NCBI GenBank assembly: GCA_045544615.1
Contig: JAZPZI010000039.1
Coordinates: 1 to 64,000, forward strand
Reading direction: 5' to 3'
Source of the DNA: CAKSFT01 sp045544615
GTDB lineage: Bacteria > Bacillota > Clostridia > UBA1381
Length of the DNA: 64,000 nt
Below are positions 16,445 through 25,125 of this stretch, piece after piece. Position 1 is the stretch's first letter; every line of letters starts with the position of its first letter. The notes under the pieces are model-generated. The model was not told where the DNA came from and did not search any database. It worked only from the letters and a program-made list of their open reading frames with translations. The position numbers were made by a program, and so were the translations under genes.

Positions 16445-18220
16445 ATGAGTAGTAAAGGTGTTATAAAGAAGGTTTCAGGACCTTTGGTTATCGCCTCGGG
16501 TATGGCAGATGCGAATATGTACGACGTTGTTCGTGTAAGTAAGCATCAGCTAATAGGCGAGATTATCGAAATGCACGGCGATGAAGCATCGGTGCAGGTT
16601 TATGAAGAAACATCGGGACTCGGACCGGGCGAGGATGTTGTATCGACAGGTGCGCCTTTGAGCGTTGAGTTGGGACCGGGACTTATAAAGAGTATCTATG
16701 ACGGTATTCAGCGTCCGCTTGATGCTATCATGGAAAAAGCAGGCACAAACCTTGAGCGAGGCGTAACAGTTCCTGCCCTAAAGAGAGAAACAAAGTGGGA
16801 TTTTACACCGGCAGTATCAGCAGGTGACAAGGTTTCGGGCGGTGATGTTTTAGGTACTGTTCAGGAAACCGAGGTTGTGCTTCATAAGATTATGTTGCCA
16901 CCGAATATGGCAGGTGAGATAATCGAGCTAAACGCCGGTTCATATACAGTAACCGATGTTATAGGTAAAATCAGACTCGAAAACGGCGAGGAAAAGGAAT
17001 TAAACCTTATGCAGAAATGGCCTGTTCGTGTCGGCAGACCGTATAGAGAAAAGCTCTCGCCTGACGTTCCGCTTGTTACTGGTCAGAGAGTTATTGATAC
17101 CCTGTTCCCGATTGCAAAGGGCGGTGTTGGTACAGTTCCGGGACCTTTTGGAAGCGGTAAGACTGTCGTTCAGCATCAGCTTGCAAAATGGGCAGATGCC
17201 GACATCGTGGTATATATCGGATGCGGTGAGCGTGGAAACGAAATGACCGACGTTCTCAATGAGTTCCCTGAAATCAGAGACCCGAAGACAGGAAAGACTC
17301 TTATGGAGAGAACTGTTCTTATTGCGAACACATCGGACATGCCTGTTGCGGCTCGTGAAGCATCAATTTATACAGGTATTACAATTGCTGAATATTTCAG
17401 AGATATGGGATATAGCGTAGTACTTCTTGCCGACTCTACATCGAGATGGGCAGAAGCTTTGAGAGAAATGTCGGGACGATTGGAAGAAATGCCGGGTGAA
17501 GAAGGCTATCCTGCATACCTGGGAAGCCGTCTTGCAGGTTTTTATGAGCGAGCAGGACGAGTTGTGTCGGTTGGTACTGACGGTCGTGAGGGTGCGCTTA
17601 GTATCATCGGTGCGGTTTCTCCGCAGGGCGGTGATATTTCAGAGCCGGTTTCACAGGCAACTTTGAGAATTGTTAAAGTTTTCTGGGGACTTGACTCGGC
17701 TCTTGCCTATAAGCGTCACTTCCCGGCAATCAACTGGTTAAAGAGTTATTCACTTTATCTTGATATGATGGAAAAGTGGTATTCTGAGAATGTTTCTGCA
17801 GACTGGATGCCGCTTCGCAACCGCATAATGAGCCTCTTGCAGGAAGAAGCAGAGCTTGAAGAAATCGTAAAGCTTGTCGGTATGGATGCTTTGAACTCAA
17901 CCGACAGAATGAAGCTTGAAGTTGCAAGATCTGTGCGTGAAGACTATCTGCACCAGGATGCGTTCCATGAGGTTGATACCTATGCATCATTGGCTAAGCA
18001 GTGCCTGATGATGAAGCTTGTTCTGGAATACTTTGACCTCGCACTCGATGCAATCTCAAAGGGTGCGAATGTCAACAAGCTCATCGCAATCCCATCAAGA
18101 GAGCGAATCGGAAGAATCAAGTATGTTGCAGAGGATAAGGTTGCTGCCGAGGCAGAGGACATTAAGACCGTAATGACTGCAGAGATTGAGCAAATAAAAT
18201 CTATTAGTGAGGAGATATAA
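16445..18220 (+). CDS. atpA: V-type ATP synthase catalytic subunit A
   Basis: Catalytic head subunit. The 591-residue protein has the P-loop GPFGSGKT at residues 233-240, the GCGERGNEM segment, LADSTSRWAEA, and the non-homologous insert region before the P-loop that marks V/A-type A subunits. It is 14 bp after subunit F with a GGAG site. Length is normal (about 590). Confidence 0.97.
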   Translation: MSSKGVIKKVSGPLVIASGMADANMYDVVRVSKHQLIGEIIEMHGDEASVQVYEETSGLGPGEDVVSTGAPLSVELGPGLIKSIYDGIQRPLDAIMEKAGTNLERGVTVPALKRETKWDFTPAVSAGDKVSGGDVLGTVQETEVVLHKIMLPPNMAGEIIELNAGSYTVTDVIGKIRLENGEEKELNLMQKWPVRVGRPYREKLSPDVPLVTGQRVIDTLFPIAKGGVGTVPGPFGSGKTVVQHQLAKWADADIVVYIGCGERGNEMTDVLNEFPEIRDPKTGKTLMERTVLIANTSDMPVAAREASIYTGITIAEYFRDMGYSVVLLADSTSRWAEALREMSGRLEEMPGEEGYPAYLGSRLAGFYERAGRVVSVGTDGREGALSIIGAVSPQGGDISEPVSQATLRIVKVFWGLDSALAYKRHFPAINWLKSYSLYLDMMEKWYSENVSADWMPLRNRIMSLLQEEAELEEIVKLVGMDALNSTDRMKLEVARSVREDYLHQDAFHEVDTYASLAKQCLMMKLVLEYFDLALDAISKGANVNKLIAIPSRERIGRIKYVAEDKVAAEAEDIKTVMTAEIEQIKSISEEI

Positions 18221-18223
18221 GTT

Positions 18224-19594
18224 ATGCCTAAAGAATACCGTACTATACAAGAGGTTGCGGGACCTTTGATGCTTATTAAGGGTGTTGAGGGCGTAACCTA
18301 TAATGAACTTGGAGAAATTGAGCTTGCAAGCGGTGAGAGAAGACGTTGCCGTGTATTGGAAATAAACGGTGAGGATGCACTTGTTCAGCTTTTCGAAAAC
18401 AGTGCCGGAATCAACCTTTCTAATTCAAAGGTGCGTTTCCTGGGCCACGGAATCGAGCTCGGTGTTTCGGAGGATATGCTCGGCAGAGTATTCGACGGTC
18501 TTGGACATCCGAAGGATGGCAAGGTTGAGATTATCCCCGAAAAGAGAATGGATGTAAACGGTGTGCCGATGAATCCGGCGGCAAGAAACTACCCTGAGGA
18601 GTTTATCCAGACAGGTGTTAGTGCTATCGACGGACTAAACACACTGGTAAGAGGTCAGAAGCTCCCGATTTTCTCGGGTAGCGGTCTGCCGCATGCAAAC
18701 CTTGCAGCACAGATTGCACGTCAGGCGAAGGTTCTTGGCGACAATGAAAAGTTTGCGGTTGTTTTTGCGGCAATCGGTATTACATTTGAAGAAGCGAACT
18801 TCTTCATCGAGGACTTTAAAAAGACAGGTGCTATGGAGAGAACTGTACTCTTCATAAACCTTGCACACGACCCTGCAATCGAGCGTATCGCAACACCGAA
18901 GATGGCTTTGACTGCAGCGGAATATCTTGCATTCGATAAGGGAATGCACGTTCTGGTTATTATGACCGACATCACAAACTATGCCGATGCCCTGCGTGAG
19001 GTATCAGCAGCGAGAAAGGAAGTTCCGGGCAGACGTGGATATCCGGGTTATATGTACACAGACCTTGCAACACTCTATGAGCGTGCAGGACGACTCAAGG
19101 GCAAAGAGGGAAGTATCACACTTATCCCGATTCTTACAATGCCTGAAGACGATAAGACTCACCCGATCCCTGACCTCACAGGCTATATCACAGAAGGACA
19201 GATTATCCTGAGCCGTGAGCTCTACAGAAAGAACGTTCTGCCTCCGATTGATGTTTTGCCGTCACTTTCACGTCTTAAAGATAAGGGTATAGGAAAGGGC
19301 AAGACCAGAGAAGACCACGCAAATACAATGAACCAGCTATTTGCGGCATATGCACGAGGCAAGGAAGCGAAGGAGCTTATGGTTATCCTTGGTGATGCGG
19401 CACTTTCGGATGTTGATAAGCTTTATGCGAAGTTTGCCGACGAGTTCGAAAAGGAATATGTATCGCAGGGTTATACAAGAGACAGAAGCATAGAGGAAAC
19501 TCTCGAGATTGGCTGGAAACTGCTTTCGATTCTGCCAAGAAGCGAATTGAAACGTATTAAAGACGAATACCTTGATATGTACTATGGTAAGTGA
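18224..19594 (+). CDS. atpB: V-type ATP synthase subunit B
   Basis: Non-catalytic nucleotide-binding head subunit, 456 residues. The P-loop position carries FSGSGLPHANLAAQIARQA instead of a Walker A sequence, as expected for B subunits. The block DITNYADALREVSAARKE is diagnostic. It starts 3 bp after the end of subunit A. Confidence 0.97.
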   Translation: MPKEYRTIQEVAGPLMLIKGVEGVTYNELGEIELASGERRRCRVLEINGEDALVQLFENSAGINLSNSKVRFLGHGIELGVSEDMLGRVFDGLGHPKDGKVEIIPEKRMDVNGVPMNPAARNYPEEFIQTGVSAIDGLNTLVRGQKLPIFSGSGLPHANLAAQIARQAKVLGDNEKFAVVFAAIGITFEEANFFIEDFKKTGAMERTVLFINLAHDPAIERIATPKMALTAAEYLAFDKGMHVLVIMTDITNYADALREVSAARKEVPGRRGYPGYMYTDLATLYERAGRLKGKEGSITLIPILTMPEDDKTHPIPDLTGYITEGQIILSRELYRKNVLPPIDVLPSLSRLKDKGIGKGKTREDHANTMNQLFAAYARGKEAKELMVILGDAALSDVDKLYAKFADEFEKEYVSQGYTRDRSIEETLEIGWKLLSILPRSELKRIKDEYLDMYYGK

Positions 19595-19604
19595 GGTGTG
19601 GTAG

Positions 19605-20258
19605 ATGGCACAGTTAAATGTTAACCCTACCAGAATGGAGCTTACAAAACTCAAAAAAAGCCTTGCAACCGCAACAAGAGGTCACAGACTCCTAAAGGAT
19701 AAGCGTGACGAGATGATGCGCCAGTTTCTCGATATTGTAAGAGAGAACAAGGAACTCCGCCAGAGGGTGGAGGCAAAGCTTTCCGAGGCTAATAAGTATA
19801 TGGCGGTAGCCGGCTCGGTTATGAAAAAAGAGGTGCTGATGTCGGCACTCCTGATGCCGAAACAGGGCGTTGAGCTGGAAATCGGAAGCCGAAATGTTAT
19901 GAGCGTTGATATCCCGACCTTTACGACCAAGACAAAGTCGCAGGACACAAAGGATATCTACTCATACGGCTATGCTTTCACGGGCTATGACCTTGATAAG
20001 TCGGTGAGCTTACTTTCGGAGGTGCTTCCCGATATGCTACGCCTTGCCGAGACCGAAAAGGCGGCACAGCTTCTTGCAAGCGAAATTGAAAAGACAAGAC
20101 GAAGAGTTAATGCACTTGAGTATGTTATGATCCCGAACTATCAGGATACCATAAGATACATCACAATGAAGCTTGACGAAAACGAGCGAAGCAACACCAC
20201 AAGACTTATGAAGATTAAGGACATGATGGTAGCAGAGAGATTAGAAGAAAAGAAATAA
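19605..20258 (+). CDS. atpD: V-type ATP synthase subunit D
   Basis: Central rotor shaft, 217 residues, made of two long helices forming a coiled coil. The N-terminal NPTRMELTKLKKSLATATRG and the C-terminal RRVNALEYVMIPNYQDTIRY are hallmark segments. It is the last gene of the nine-gene order G/H-I-K-E-C-F-A-B-D, followed by a palindromic element and a strong terminator. Confidence 0.96.
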   Translation: MAQLNVNPTRMELTKLKKSLATATRGHRLLKDKRDEMMRQFLDIVRENKELRQRVEAKLSEANKYMAVAGSVMKKEVLMSALLMPKQGVELEIGSRNVMSVDIPTFTTKTKSQDTKDIYSYGYAFTGYDLDKSVSLLSEVLPDMLRLAETEKAAQLLASEIEKTRRRVNALEYVMIPNYQDTIRYITMKLDENERSNTTRLMKIKDMMVAERLEEKK

Positions 20259-20267
20259 GGAAATGTT

Positions 20268-20401
20268 AAAAAGCTCCAGAGCGCAAGAAAAGTTTATCTT
20301 TTCTTGCTATCAACAAACTTCGCCGCTCAGCGTACCTTTGTACGCCGTCGGGTAACCCAAAGCTGAAGCTTTGGCTCAGTTTGTCAATTCTGAAGCTTTT
20401 T
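20268..20401. repeat. GTAC-core palindromic element, copy 1
   Basis: 134 bp bounded by inverted ends AAAAAGCTCCAGA (20268-20280) and TCTGAAGCTTTTT (20389-20401, one mismatch). The centre is GCGTAC-CTTT-GTACGC (core 20332-20343). Similar GTAC-N4-GTAC cores occur in the elements at 29561, 38657 and 62848 and in the spoIIIA spacer. No coding frame. Confidence 0.75.
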
Positions 20402-20420
20402 TCCTATTCCCTGAAAAGAG

Positions 20421-20463
20421 AAAGGCTGTTAAAAAGTCTACTGACTTTTTAACAGCCTTTTTG
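20421..20463 (+). terminator. Terminator of the V-ATPase operon
   Basis: An almost perfect long stem, AAAGGCTGTTAAAAAGT pairing with ACTTTTTAACAGCCTTT around a short loop, followed by TTTTTG. Confidence 0.9.
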
Positions 20464-20513
20464 TGTTGCCCTTTATGGGCGATGTAGAGTTGTGTCGCAA
20501 CAAAGAGTTATGT

Positions 20514-20690
20514 CAGGCGCATGTGTTTAATTAAAAAATGCGCCGATAGGAACCGACGCATGAAAAACGCGGCTCCAATTGTTACCACACAACTTCAACA
20601 CACAACAGTATGCGAAAAAGAGCACGCATTTTTACCAAAATAAAAAACGCCTACTGTTAGTGTGTAAGTATAAAGTTATGTGGTATTTTT
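20514..20690. repeat. Palindromic non-coding region (two hairpins)
   Basis: GGCGCAT and ATGCGCC form a hairpin at 20516-20544. A larger imperfect palindrome has its left arm at 20584-20610 (ACCACACAACTT at its tip) and its right arm at 20652-20684 (AAGTTATGTGGT at its tip), with ACAGTA/TACTGT inside. No credible gene lies between the V-ATPase terminator and asnB. The remaining bases to 20760 are AT-rich with nothing recognisable. Confidence 0.65.
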
Positions 20691-20763
20691 ATTATATCAC
20701 CGAAATTAGGAAAATACAAGGGGAAATCAAAAAATACTGCAATTTTTGGGGTATTGTTTCTTG

Positions 20764-20796
20764 TAGGGGAGGGCTTCCACGCCCTCCCGTTTTTCA
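20764..20796 (+). terminator. GC-rich hairpin at the 3' end of asnB
   Basis: GGGAGGGC (left) and GCCCTCCC (right) form a stem around TTCCA, followed on the plus strand by GTTTTT. It touches the stop codon of the minus-strand asnB gene, but the T-run is on the plus strand, so its direction is plus. A relative is at 29758-29790. Confidence 0.55.
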
Positions 20797-22644
20797 CACT
20801 ATCCGTGGCTTATATTCCCTCAACCAATAATCCACCTGTGCAAGATATCCCAGGAACTGTGGCCCTGCCATAAGCTGACCGAAGAACGGCTTGCCGTAAT
20901 CGGAATCCTCATCCAGAAGCGACAACAACTTCTTCTTATCAACAAAGGCAAAAAGGAGTGCATCCTTATCCTCGGCAAGCGTTCGCATATACGCCTTCAT
21001 TGCCTGCTCGTAGTATGGATTGTGCGTTTTCGGGTATGGGCTCTTTTTGCGGTAGAGGACATCATCCGGGAGGATTCCCTCGCAGGCTTTCCGCAAAATG
21101 TTCTTTGATATATTATCCTTATTCTTCATTTCCCACGGTATGTTCCACACATACTCGACAAGTCGGTGATCGCAAAACGGAACTCGCACCTCAAGTCCGC
21201 TTGCCATACTCATTCTGTCCTTTCTGTCAAGAAGATTTGTCATGAACCAGATAATGTTCAGGTATGAAATCTCACGCCGTCTTGCCTCTTCGGCATTGTC
21301 GCCATCGAATCGTGGTGTTTCTGCAACCGAAGCGTCATACCTCATCCGTGAATATTCGGATAAAGCAAGGGTTTTCGCAACCGATGGCTGGAGTACGCTC
21401 TCTCTCAGGGACAGGTCATAGCACCACGGGAAAGCCGGGGTATTAAATGCCTGCTCACTCCTAAACCACGGGTATCCGCCAAAAATTTCGTCCGAGCACT
21501 CGCCCGAGAGAACAACCGTGTGTCGTTTTTTGATTTCACGGCAGAAATAGAGAAGCGATGCATCAACATCCGCCATGCCGGGTAAATCCTTGTAGTATGC
21601 GGCATCCTTTAAGTGGCTGACCAAAACATCATTCGGGCAGGTGAGAATTGTGTGGTCGGTATCGAACTCCTCGCTCATCCTCTTTACCCAGGGCCCGTCT
21701 GCATCGGGCTGAAAGGCTGATGCCTTGAAGTATTTGTCGTTATCCTCATAGTCAAAAGAATAGGTCGAAAGCCTTTTGCCGTTCTCCTTCATATGGTTTG
21801 CGGCGATGGCGGTTATCGCACTCGAGTCAAGTCCGCCCGACAGCAGTGTGCCAATCGGGACATCGGATACAAGCTGTCTTTTTATGGCATCAACCAAAAG
21901 CTCTCTTGTGTGGGTGATTGTGTCTTCGTAGTTTTCGGTATGCTCTTCGCTCTTTAGTTCCCAGTACTTTTTGATTTTTATGCCCTTTCGGTCGATAATC
22001 ATAAAATGTCCGCCACGAAGCTCCTTGATACCATGGAAAACACCCTCGCCGGGAGTTCTGGCAGGCGAGATTGCAAAAATCTCGCGAAGTGAGGTAATAT
22101 CAAGCTTTGGCTCGATTTCGGGGTGTGCAAAGATTGCCTTATGCTCCGATGCGAAAACAAGTGTGTCGCCCGTGGTTGTATAAAAAAGCGGCTTTACACC
22201 GAAGCGGTCACGGCATAGAAAAACACGCTGTCGCATCGTGTCCCAAACGGCAAAAGCAAAGATGCCGTTTAGCTTCTTTGCACAGTCTTCGCCGTAGTGT
22301 ATGTATGAATAAAGCAGTACCTCGGTATCAGAGGTGGTGGAAAAATTATAGCCGTAGCTTTTCAGTTCATGCCTCAGGTCATCGGCGTTATACAACTCGC
22401 CGTTATAGCATATTACAAACTCGTGCCCTTCCGAGACCCTCTGCATTGGCTGTGCACCGCCTGCCGGGTCGATTACCGCAAGTCTGGCATGGGATAGGGC
22501 GGCATGCTCGCCAACCCACTCGCCCGAGGCATCAGGGCCACGGTGGCGTATCTTTTGTGCCATTTCCTTTACTATCAGTCGGTGGTGTTCTTTATATGTA
22601 ACAAGATTTTTTTTGAAATTGACAATTCCTGCAATTCCGCACAT
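20794..22644 (-). CDS. asnB: Asparagine synthetase, glutamine-hydrolysing
   Basis: Converts aspartate, glutamine and ATP to asparagine. The 616-residue protein has an N-terminal glutaminase domain with the nucleophile Cys directly after Met (MCGIAG) and YNGELYN, and a C-terminal synthetase domain with the pyrophosphatase loop LLSGGLDSS at about residue 268. An upstream in-frame GTG (22653) exists, but the ATG at 22644 exposes Cys2 and has AAGGAG 10 bp before it. It follows the membrane protein gene on the same strand after a terminator, so it is probably transcribed alone. Confidence 0.96.
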   Translation of the reverse strand: MCGIAGIVNFKKNLVTYKEHHRLIVKEMAQKIRHRGPDASGEWVGEHAALSHARLAVIDPAGGAQPMQRVSEGHEFVICYNGELYNADDLRHELKSYGYNFSTTSDTEVLLYSYIHYGEDCAKKLNGIFAFAVWDTMRQRVFLCRDRFGVKPLFYTTTGDTLVFASEHKAIFAHPEIEPKLDITSLREIFAISPARTPGEGVFHGIKELRGGHFMIIDRKGIKIKKYWELKSEEHTENYEDTITHTRELLVDAIKRQLVSDVPIGTLLSGGLDSSAITAIAANHMKENGKRLSTYSFDYEDNDKYFKASAFQPDADGPWVKRMSEEFDTDHTILTCPNDVLVSHLKDAAYYKDLPGMADVDASLLYFCREIKKRHTVVLSGECSDEIFGGYPWFRSEQAFNTPAFPWCYDLSLRESVLQPSVAKTLALSEYSRMRYDASVAETPRFDGDNAEEARRREISYLNIIWFMTNLLDRKDRMSMASGLEVRVPFCDHRLVEYVWNIPWEMKNKDNISKNILRKACEGILPDDVLYRKKSPYPKTHNPYYEQAMKAYMRTLAEDKDALLFAFVDKKKLLSLLDEDSDYGKPFFGQLMAGPQFLGYLAQVDYWLREYKPRIV

Positions 22645-22666
22645 ATCTATCACTCTCCTTATGGAT

Positions 22667-22696
22667 ATAGTATTCTCTTACTAAGATTAGTGTGAA
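22667..22696 (-). promoter_or_regulatory. Possible asnB promoter
   Basis: Read on the minus strand: TTCACA (22691-22696), 18-bp spacer, TACTAT (22667-22672), about 20 bp before the ribosome site. Moderate match only. Confidence 0.4.
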
Positions 22697-22724
22697 TAAA
22701 AGGAAAGTAAAAACCTCCGGAACG

Positions 22725-22753
22725 CAAAAAAAAGAGACCGTTCAGACGGCCTC
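22725..22753 (-). terminator. Terminator of the TRIC-like gene
   Basis: On the minus strand GAGGCCGT pairs with ACGGTCTC (one G-U) around CTGA, followed by eight T residues; it lies 8 bp after the stop codon. Confidence 0.85.
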
Positions 22754-22760
22754 AAAGGGT

Positions 22761-23411
22761 TTATTCTTCCTCGGGGAGAGTGTCTGCATCGCTTACCGGT
22801 ATATTCCAGTGGTAGTGCGCAGATAATATTCTTATTATTATAATAACTGCCAGGCCAATCAGCATGGCATAGAATTTGCCGACGATTCCCCACAAAAGCA
22901 CTGCAACAAGTGCACCGATGATCGATGCAACGGCATAGATATGTTTTACGAATATGCTCGGGATATTTCCTGCAAAAAGGTCACGTATCACTCCGCCTCC
23001 AACACCCGATACAACCCCGACAAAGACAGCCAAAAACATACTCCCGTCGGGAAATTCCGAGAATGCGATGTTTATTCCGACAACGGTGAAAAGCCCAAGC
23101 CCGAGGGTATCGAGGAGAAACAAAAGCTTATTGTATAGTGTATGATTTTTCACAAGAAACCGCCTTACCGAGGGGATAGCAAAAACGGTTGCGGTGATGA
23201 ATGCAACAATGGCATATATCGGCTGAATAAACATAGCAGGTGGAATTCTGCCGAGGATAATATCACGGATTACACCGCCGCCGACCGAGGTCACAACGCC
23301 AAGTGTTATTGTGCCGAAAAGGTCCATCTTCTTTTTCATCGCAACAAGCACGCCCGAGATGGCAAATGCAACGATGCTGACAATTTCGAGAATAAATACA
23401 AAGCTATCCAT
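22761..23411 (-). CDS. TRIC/YadS (UPF0126) family membrane protein
   Basis: 216 residues with about seven hydrophobic helices and an internal duplication: each half carries GGGVIRD (about residues 43 and 131). This arrangement defines the family that includes prokaryotic TRIC-type cation channels and YadS-like proteins, some annotated as glycine transporters. The start at 23411 (MDSFVFILEI) has AGGGAGG upstream; a longer frame from 23465 lacks support. It is divergent from ogg and has its own terminator, so it is monocistronic. The transported solute cannot be assigned. Confidence 0.85.
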   Translation of the reverse strand: MDSFVFILEIVSIVAFAISGVLVAMKKKMDLFGTITLGVVTSVGGGVIRDIILGRIPPAMFIQPIYAIVAFITATVFAIPSVRRFLVKNHTLYNKLLFLLDTLGLGLFTVVGINIAFSEFPDGSMFLAVFVGVVSGVGGGVIRDLFAGNIPSIFVKHIYAVASIIGALVAVLLWGIVGKFYAMLIGLAVIIIIRILSAHYHWNIPVSDADTLPEEE

Positions 23412-23466
23412 TCGATAATCCTCCCTGAAAGTCCGGTATATGGATATTGACAAAAATTCTGTCATA

Positions 23467-23495
23467 ATTATACCACATCTATGTAAAAAGTCCAG
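23467..23495 (-). promoter_or_regulatory. Possible promoter of the TRIC-like gene
   Basis: On the minus strand an extended -10 TGGTATAAT (TATAAT at 23467-23472) with a poor -35 (CTGGAC, 23490-23495) at 17 bp. Confidence 0.45.
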
Positions 23496-23522
23496 TATTT
23501 TTTATATTTTTAAAGTTTAAGG

Positions 23523-23551
23523 TTGATATAGTTTTCAAAATGTGATATACT
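23523..23551 (+). promoter_or_regulatory. Promoter of ogg
   Basis: TTGATA (23523-23528), 17-bp spacer, extended -10 TGATATACT (TATACT 23546-23551), 50 bp ahead of the ogg start. Confidence 0.6.
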
Positions 23552-23601
23552 TAATATGTATGAAAAATCGTGACTTTTATGTAAAAAATCTGGTGTAGCT
23601 T

Positions 23602-24480
23602 ATGAAGATACAAGAAATTAACGGCGATTTGATTCTAAAGAATGTTGACTCCTTTTCGCTTGGCGACATTTTCGACTGCGGACAGTGTTTCCGTTGGGAA
23701 AAGATTCTACCCGACACCTATGAGGGTGTGGCGTTTGGGCGGGCGCTCAGGATTTCCCAAAACGAAAATGAGGTTATACTTCATTCAACAAGCCGTGAGG
23801 ATTTTGATGAAATCTGGTACAGGTATTTTGATTTTGATACCGACTATGGCAAAATAAAAAAGAAGCTCTCAGATGATAGGGTGCTAAAGGAAGCGATAGG
23901 CTACGGCGAGGGAATACGGATACTTTGCCAGGATTTGTGGGAATGTGTTGTGTCCTTTATAATTTCTGCGAGCAACAATATCCCGAGGATAAAAAAGATA
24001 ATCGCATCGCTTTGTGAAAACTTCGGCGATGAGATAATATATGAGGGAAAAAGATACTTTACCTTTCCCGACCCTGAAAAAATTTCGGCTCTTACATTAG
24101 ACGAGCTATCTGTAATCAAGGCAGGATTTCGTGATAAATATATCCTCTCAGTGGCAAAGAGTTTTGCTTCGGGCGAGATAGGCGACAGAGATTTCGAAGG
24201 CCTTACAACAGACGAGGCAAGGGAGAGATTGAAAAAACTTCCCGGTGTAGGAAATAAGGTTGCAGACTGCATCTTGCTCTTTTCGCTCTCGAAGCGTGAC
24301 AGCTTCCCGGTTGATGTCTGGGTAAAGAGGATTATGGAGTATTGCTATTTCGGCGAGGAAACGGGCATTGACAAAATTTCAAGATTTGCCGGGGAAAAGT
24401 TCGGCGAGCTTGGCGGATATGCACAGCAGTATCTGTTTTTCTATGCAAGAGAAAACAAAATTGGACTCAAGGAGAGATAA
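23602..24480 (+). CDS. ogg: 8-oxoguanine DNA glycosylase/AP lyase
   Basis: Removes oxidised guanine from DNA. The 292-residue protein has an N-terminal OGG-type domain (FDCGQCFRWEK) and a helix-hairpin-helix-GPD domain with LPGVGNKVADC, where Lys219 is the expected Schiff-base nucleophile, and PVDVW with the catalytic Asp238. This layout matches OGG1-type enzymes rather than MutM or Nth, which lack the OGG N-domain or carry an iron-sulphur cluster. The next gene begins 3 bp after its stop, so they form an operon, perhaps continuing into fba. Confidence 0.93.
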   Translation: MKIQEINGDLILKNVDSFSLGDIFDCGQCFRWEKILPDTYEGVAFGRALRISQNENEVILHSTSREDFDEIWYRYFDFDTDYGKIKKKLSDDRVLKEAIGYGEGIRILCQDLWECVVSFIISASNNIPRIKKIIASLCENFGDEIIYEGKRYFTFPDPEKISALTLDELSVIKAGFRDKYILSVAKSFASGEIGDRDFEGLTTDEARERLKKLPGVGNKVADCILLFSLSKRDSFPVDVWVKRIMEYCYFGEETGIDKISRFAGEKFGELGGYAQQYLFFYARENKIGLKER

Positions 24481-24483
24481 GTT

Positions 24484-25104
24484 ATGATATTGGATTCTGC
24501 CCGATTTGTTATAAGTATCTGCCCCGAGTGTAACGAGATTTCAAAAGAAAAGATTACGGTTTTCAATCTTTCGGGAGGTAAGGGCTACACAAGAGCCTGC
24601 CCTGACAAGGAGTGCGGTGAGCGTCTCTGGGAGATGAAGGAAGCACAGGACAAGTACCGTATAACGGTCAACTGCCCTGCCTGCGAGGAGCATCACACCT
24701 ATACAATGAGCAAACGCAACTTCTGGGGTAAGAAATATTTTGCCCTCAACTGCCCGACCTGGGAGATTGGGATTTTATATTGCGGTGACGATGAAAAATT
24801 TGTAGAGAGCCAGATGAATGCACAAAGCAACAGTATCAGTGAAATGCTCACCGATCTTATGGACTACGACGAAGTCTTTACCGTAATGTATGATATAATC
24901 GGTGCAATAAACGACATCGCAAAGGAAGGCGGAGTCAGCTGCGGTTGCGATAATACCGATGTCACAATGGTTGTTGAGGAGGACAAGGTAGTATTGTCCT
25001 GCAAAAATTGCGGCAAAAAAAAGACAATTCTCCCCACCGAGGAGAATGTGGAATTACTAATGGAAACAGGCACTATTGTGCTTGATGATACAATTTTAAA
25101 TTAA
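24484..25104 (+). CDS. Unknown Cys-rich protein with zinc-ribbon-like motifs
   Basis: I do not recognise this 206-residue protein beyond metal-site motifs. It has a CPEC near residue 14, CPDKECGERLW near 39, CPAC near 61, a single CPTW, and a C-terminal pair CGCDN and CKNCGKK that resembles a zinc ribbon. The middle (about 105-150) is helical and acidic. It begins 3 bp after ogg and ends 21 bp before fba, with no terminator on either side. Possible roles in nucleic-acid binding or redox sensing are guesses. Confidence 0.7.
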   Translation: MILDSARFVISICPECNEISKEKITVFNLSGGKGYTRACPDKECGERLWEMKEAQDKYRITVNCPACEEHHTYTMSKRNFWGKKYFALNCPTWEIGILYCGDDEKFVESQMNAQSNSISEMLTDLMDYDEVFTVMYDIIGAINDIAKEGGVSCGCDNTDVTMVVEEDKVVLSCKNCGKKKTILPTEENVELLMETGTIVLDDTILN

Positions 25105-25125
25105 AAAAGGGAGGAAAACATTATT

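Noticed and set aside
20579..20830. Small protein of 83 residues
   Set aside because: It runs through palindromic repeats and into the end of asnB, lacks a ribosome site, and has no domain-like pattern.
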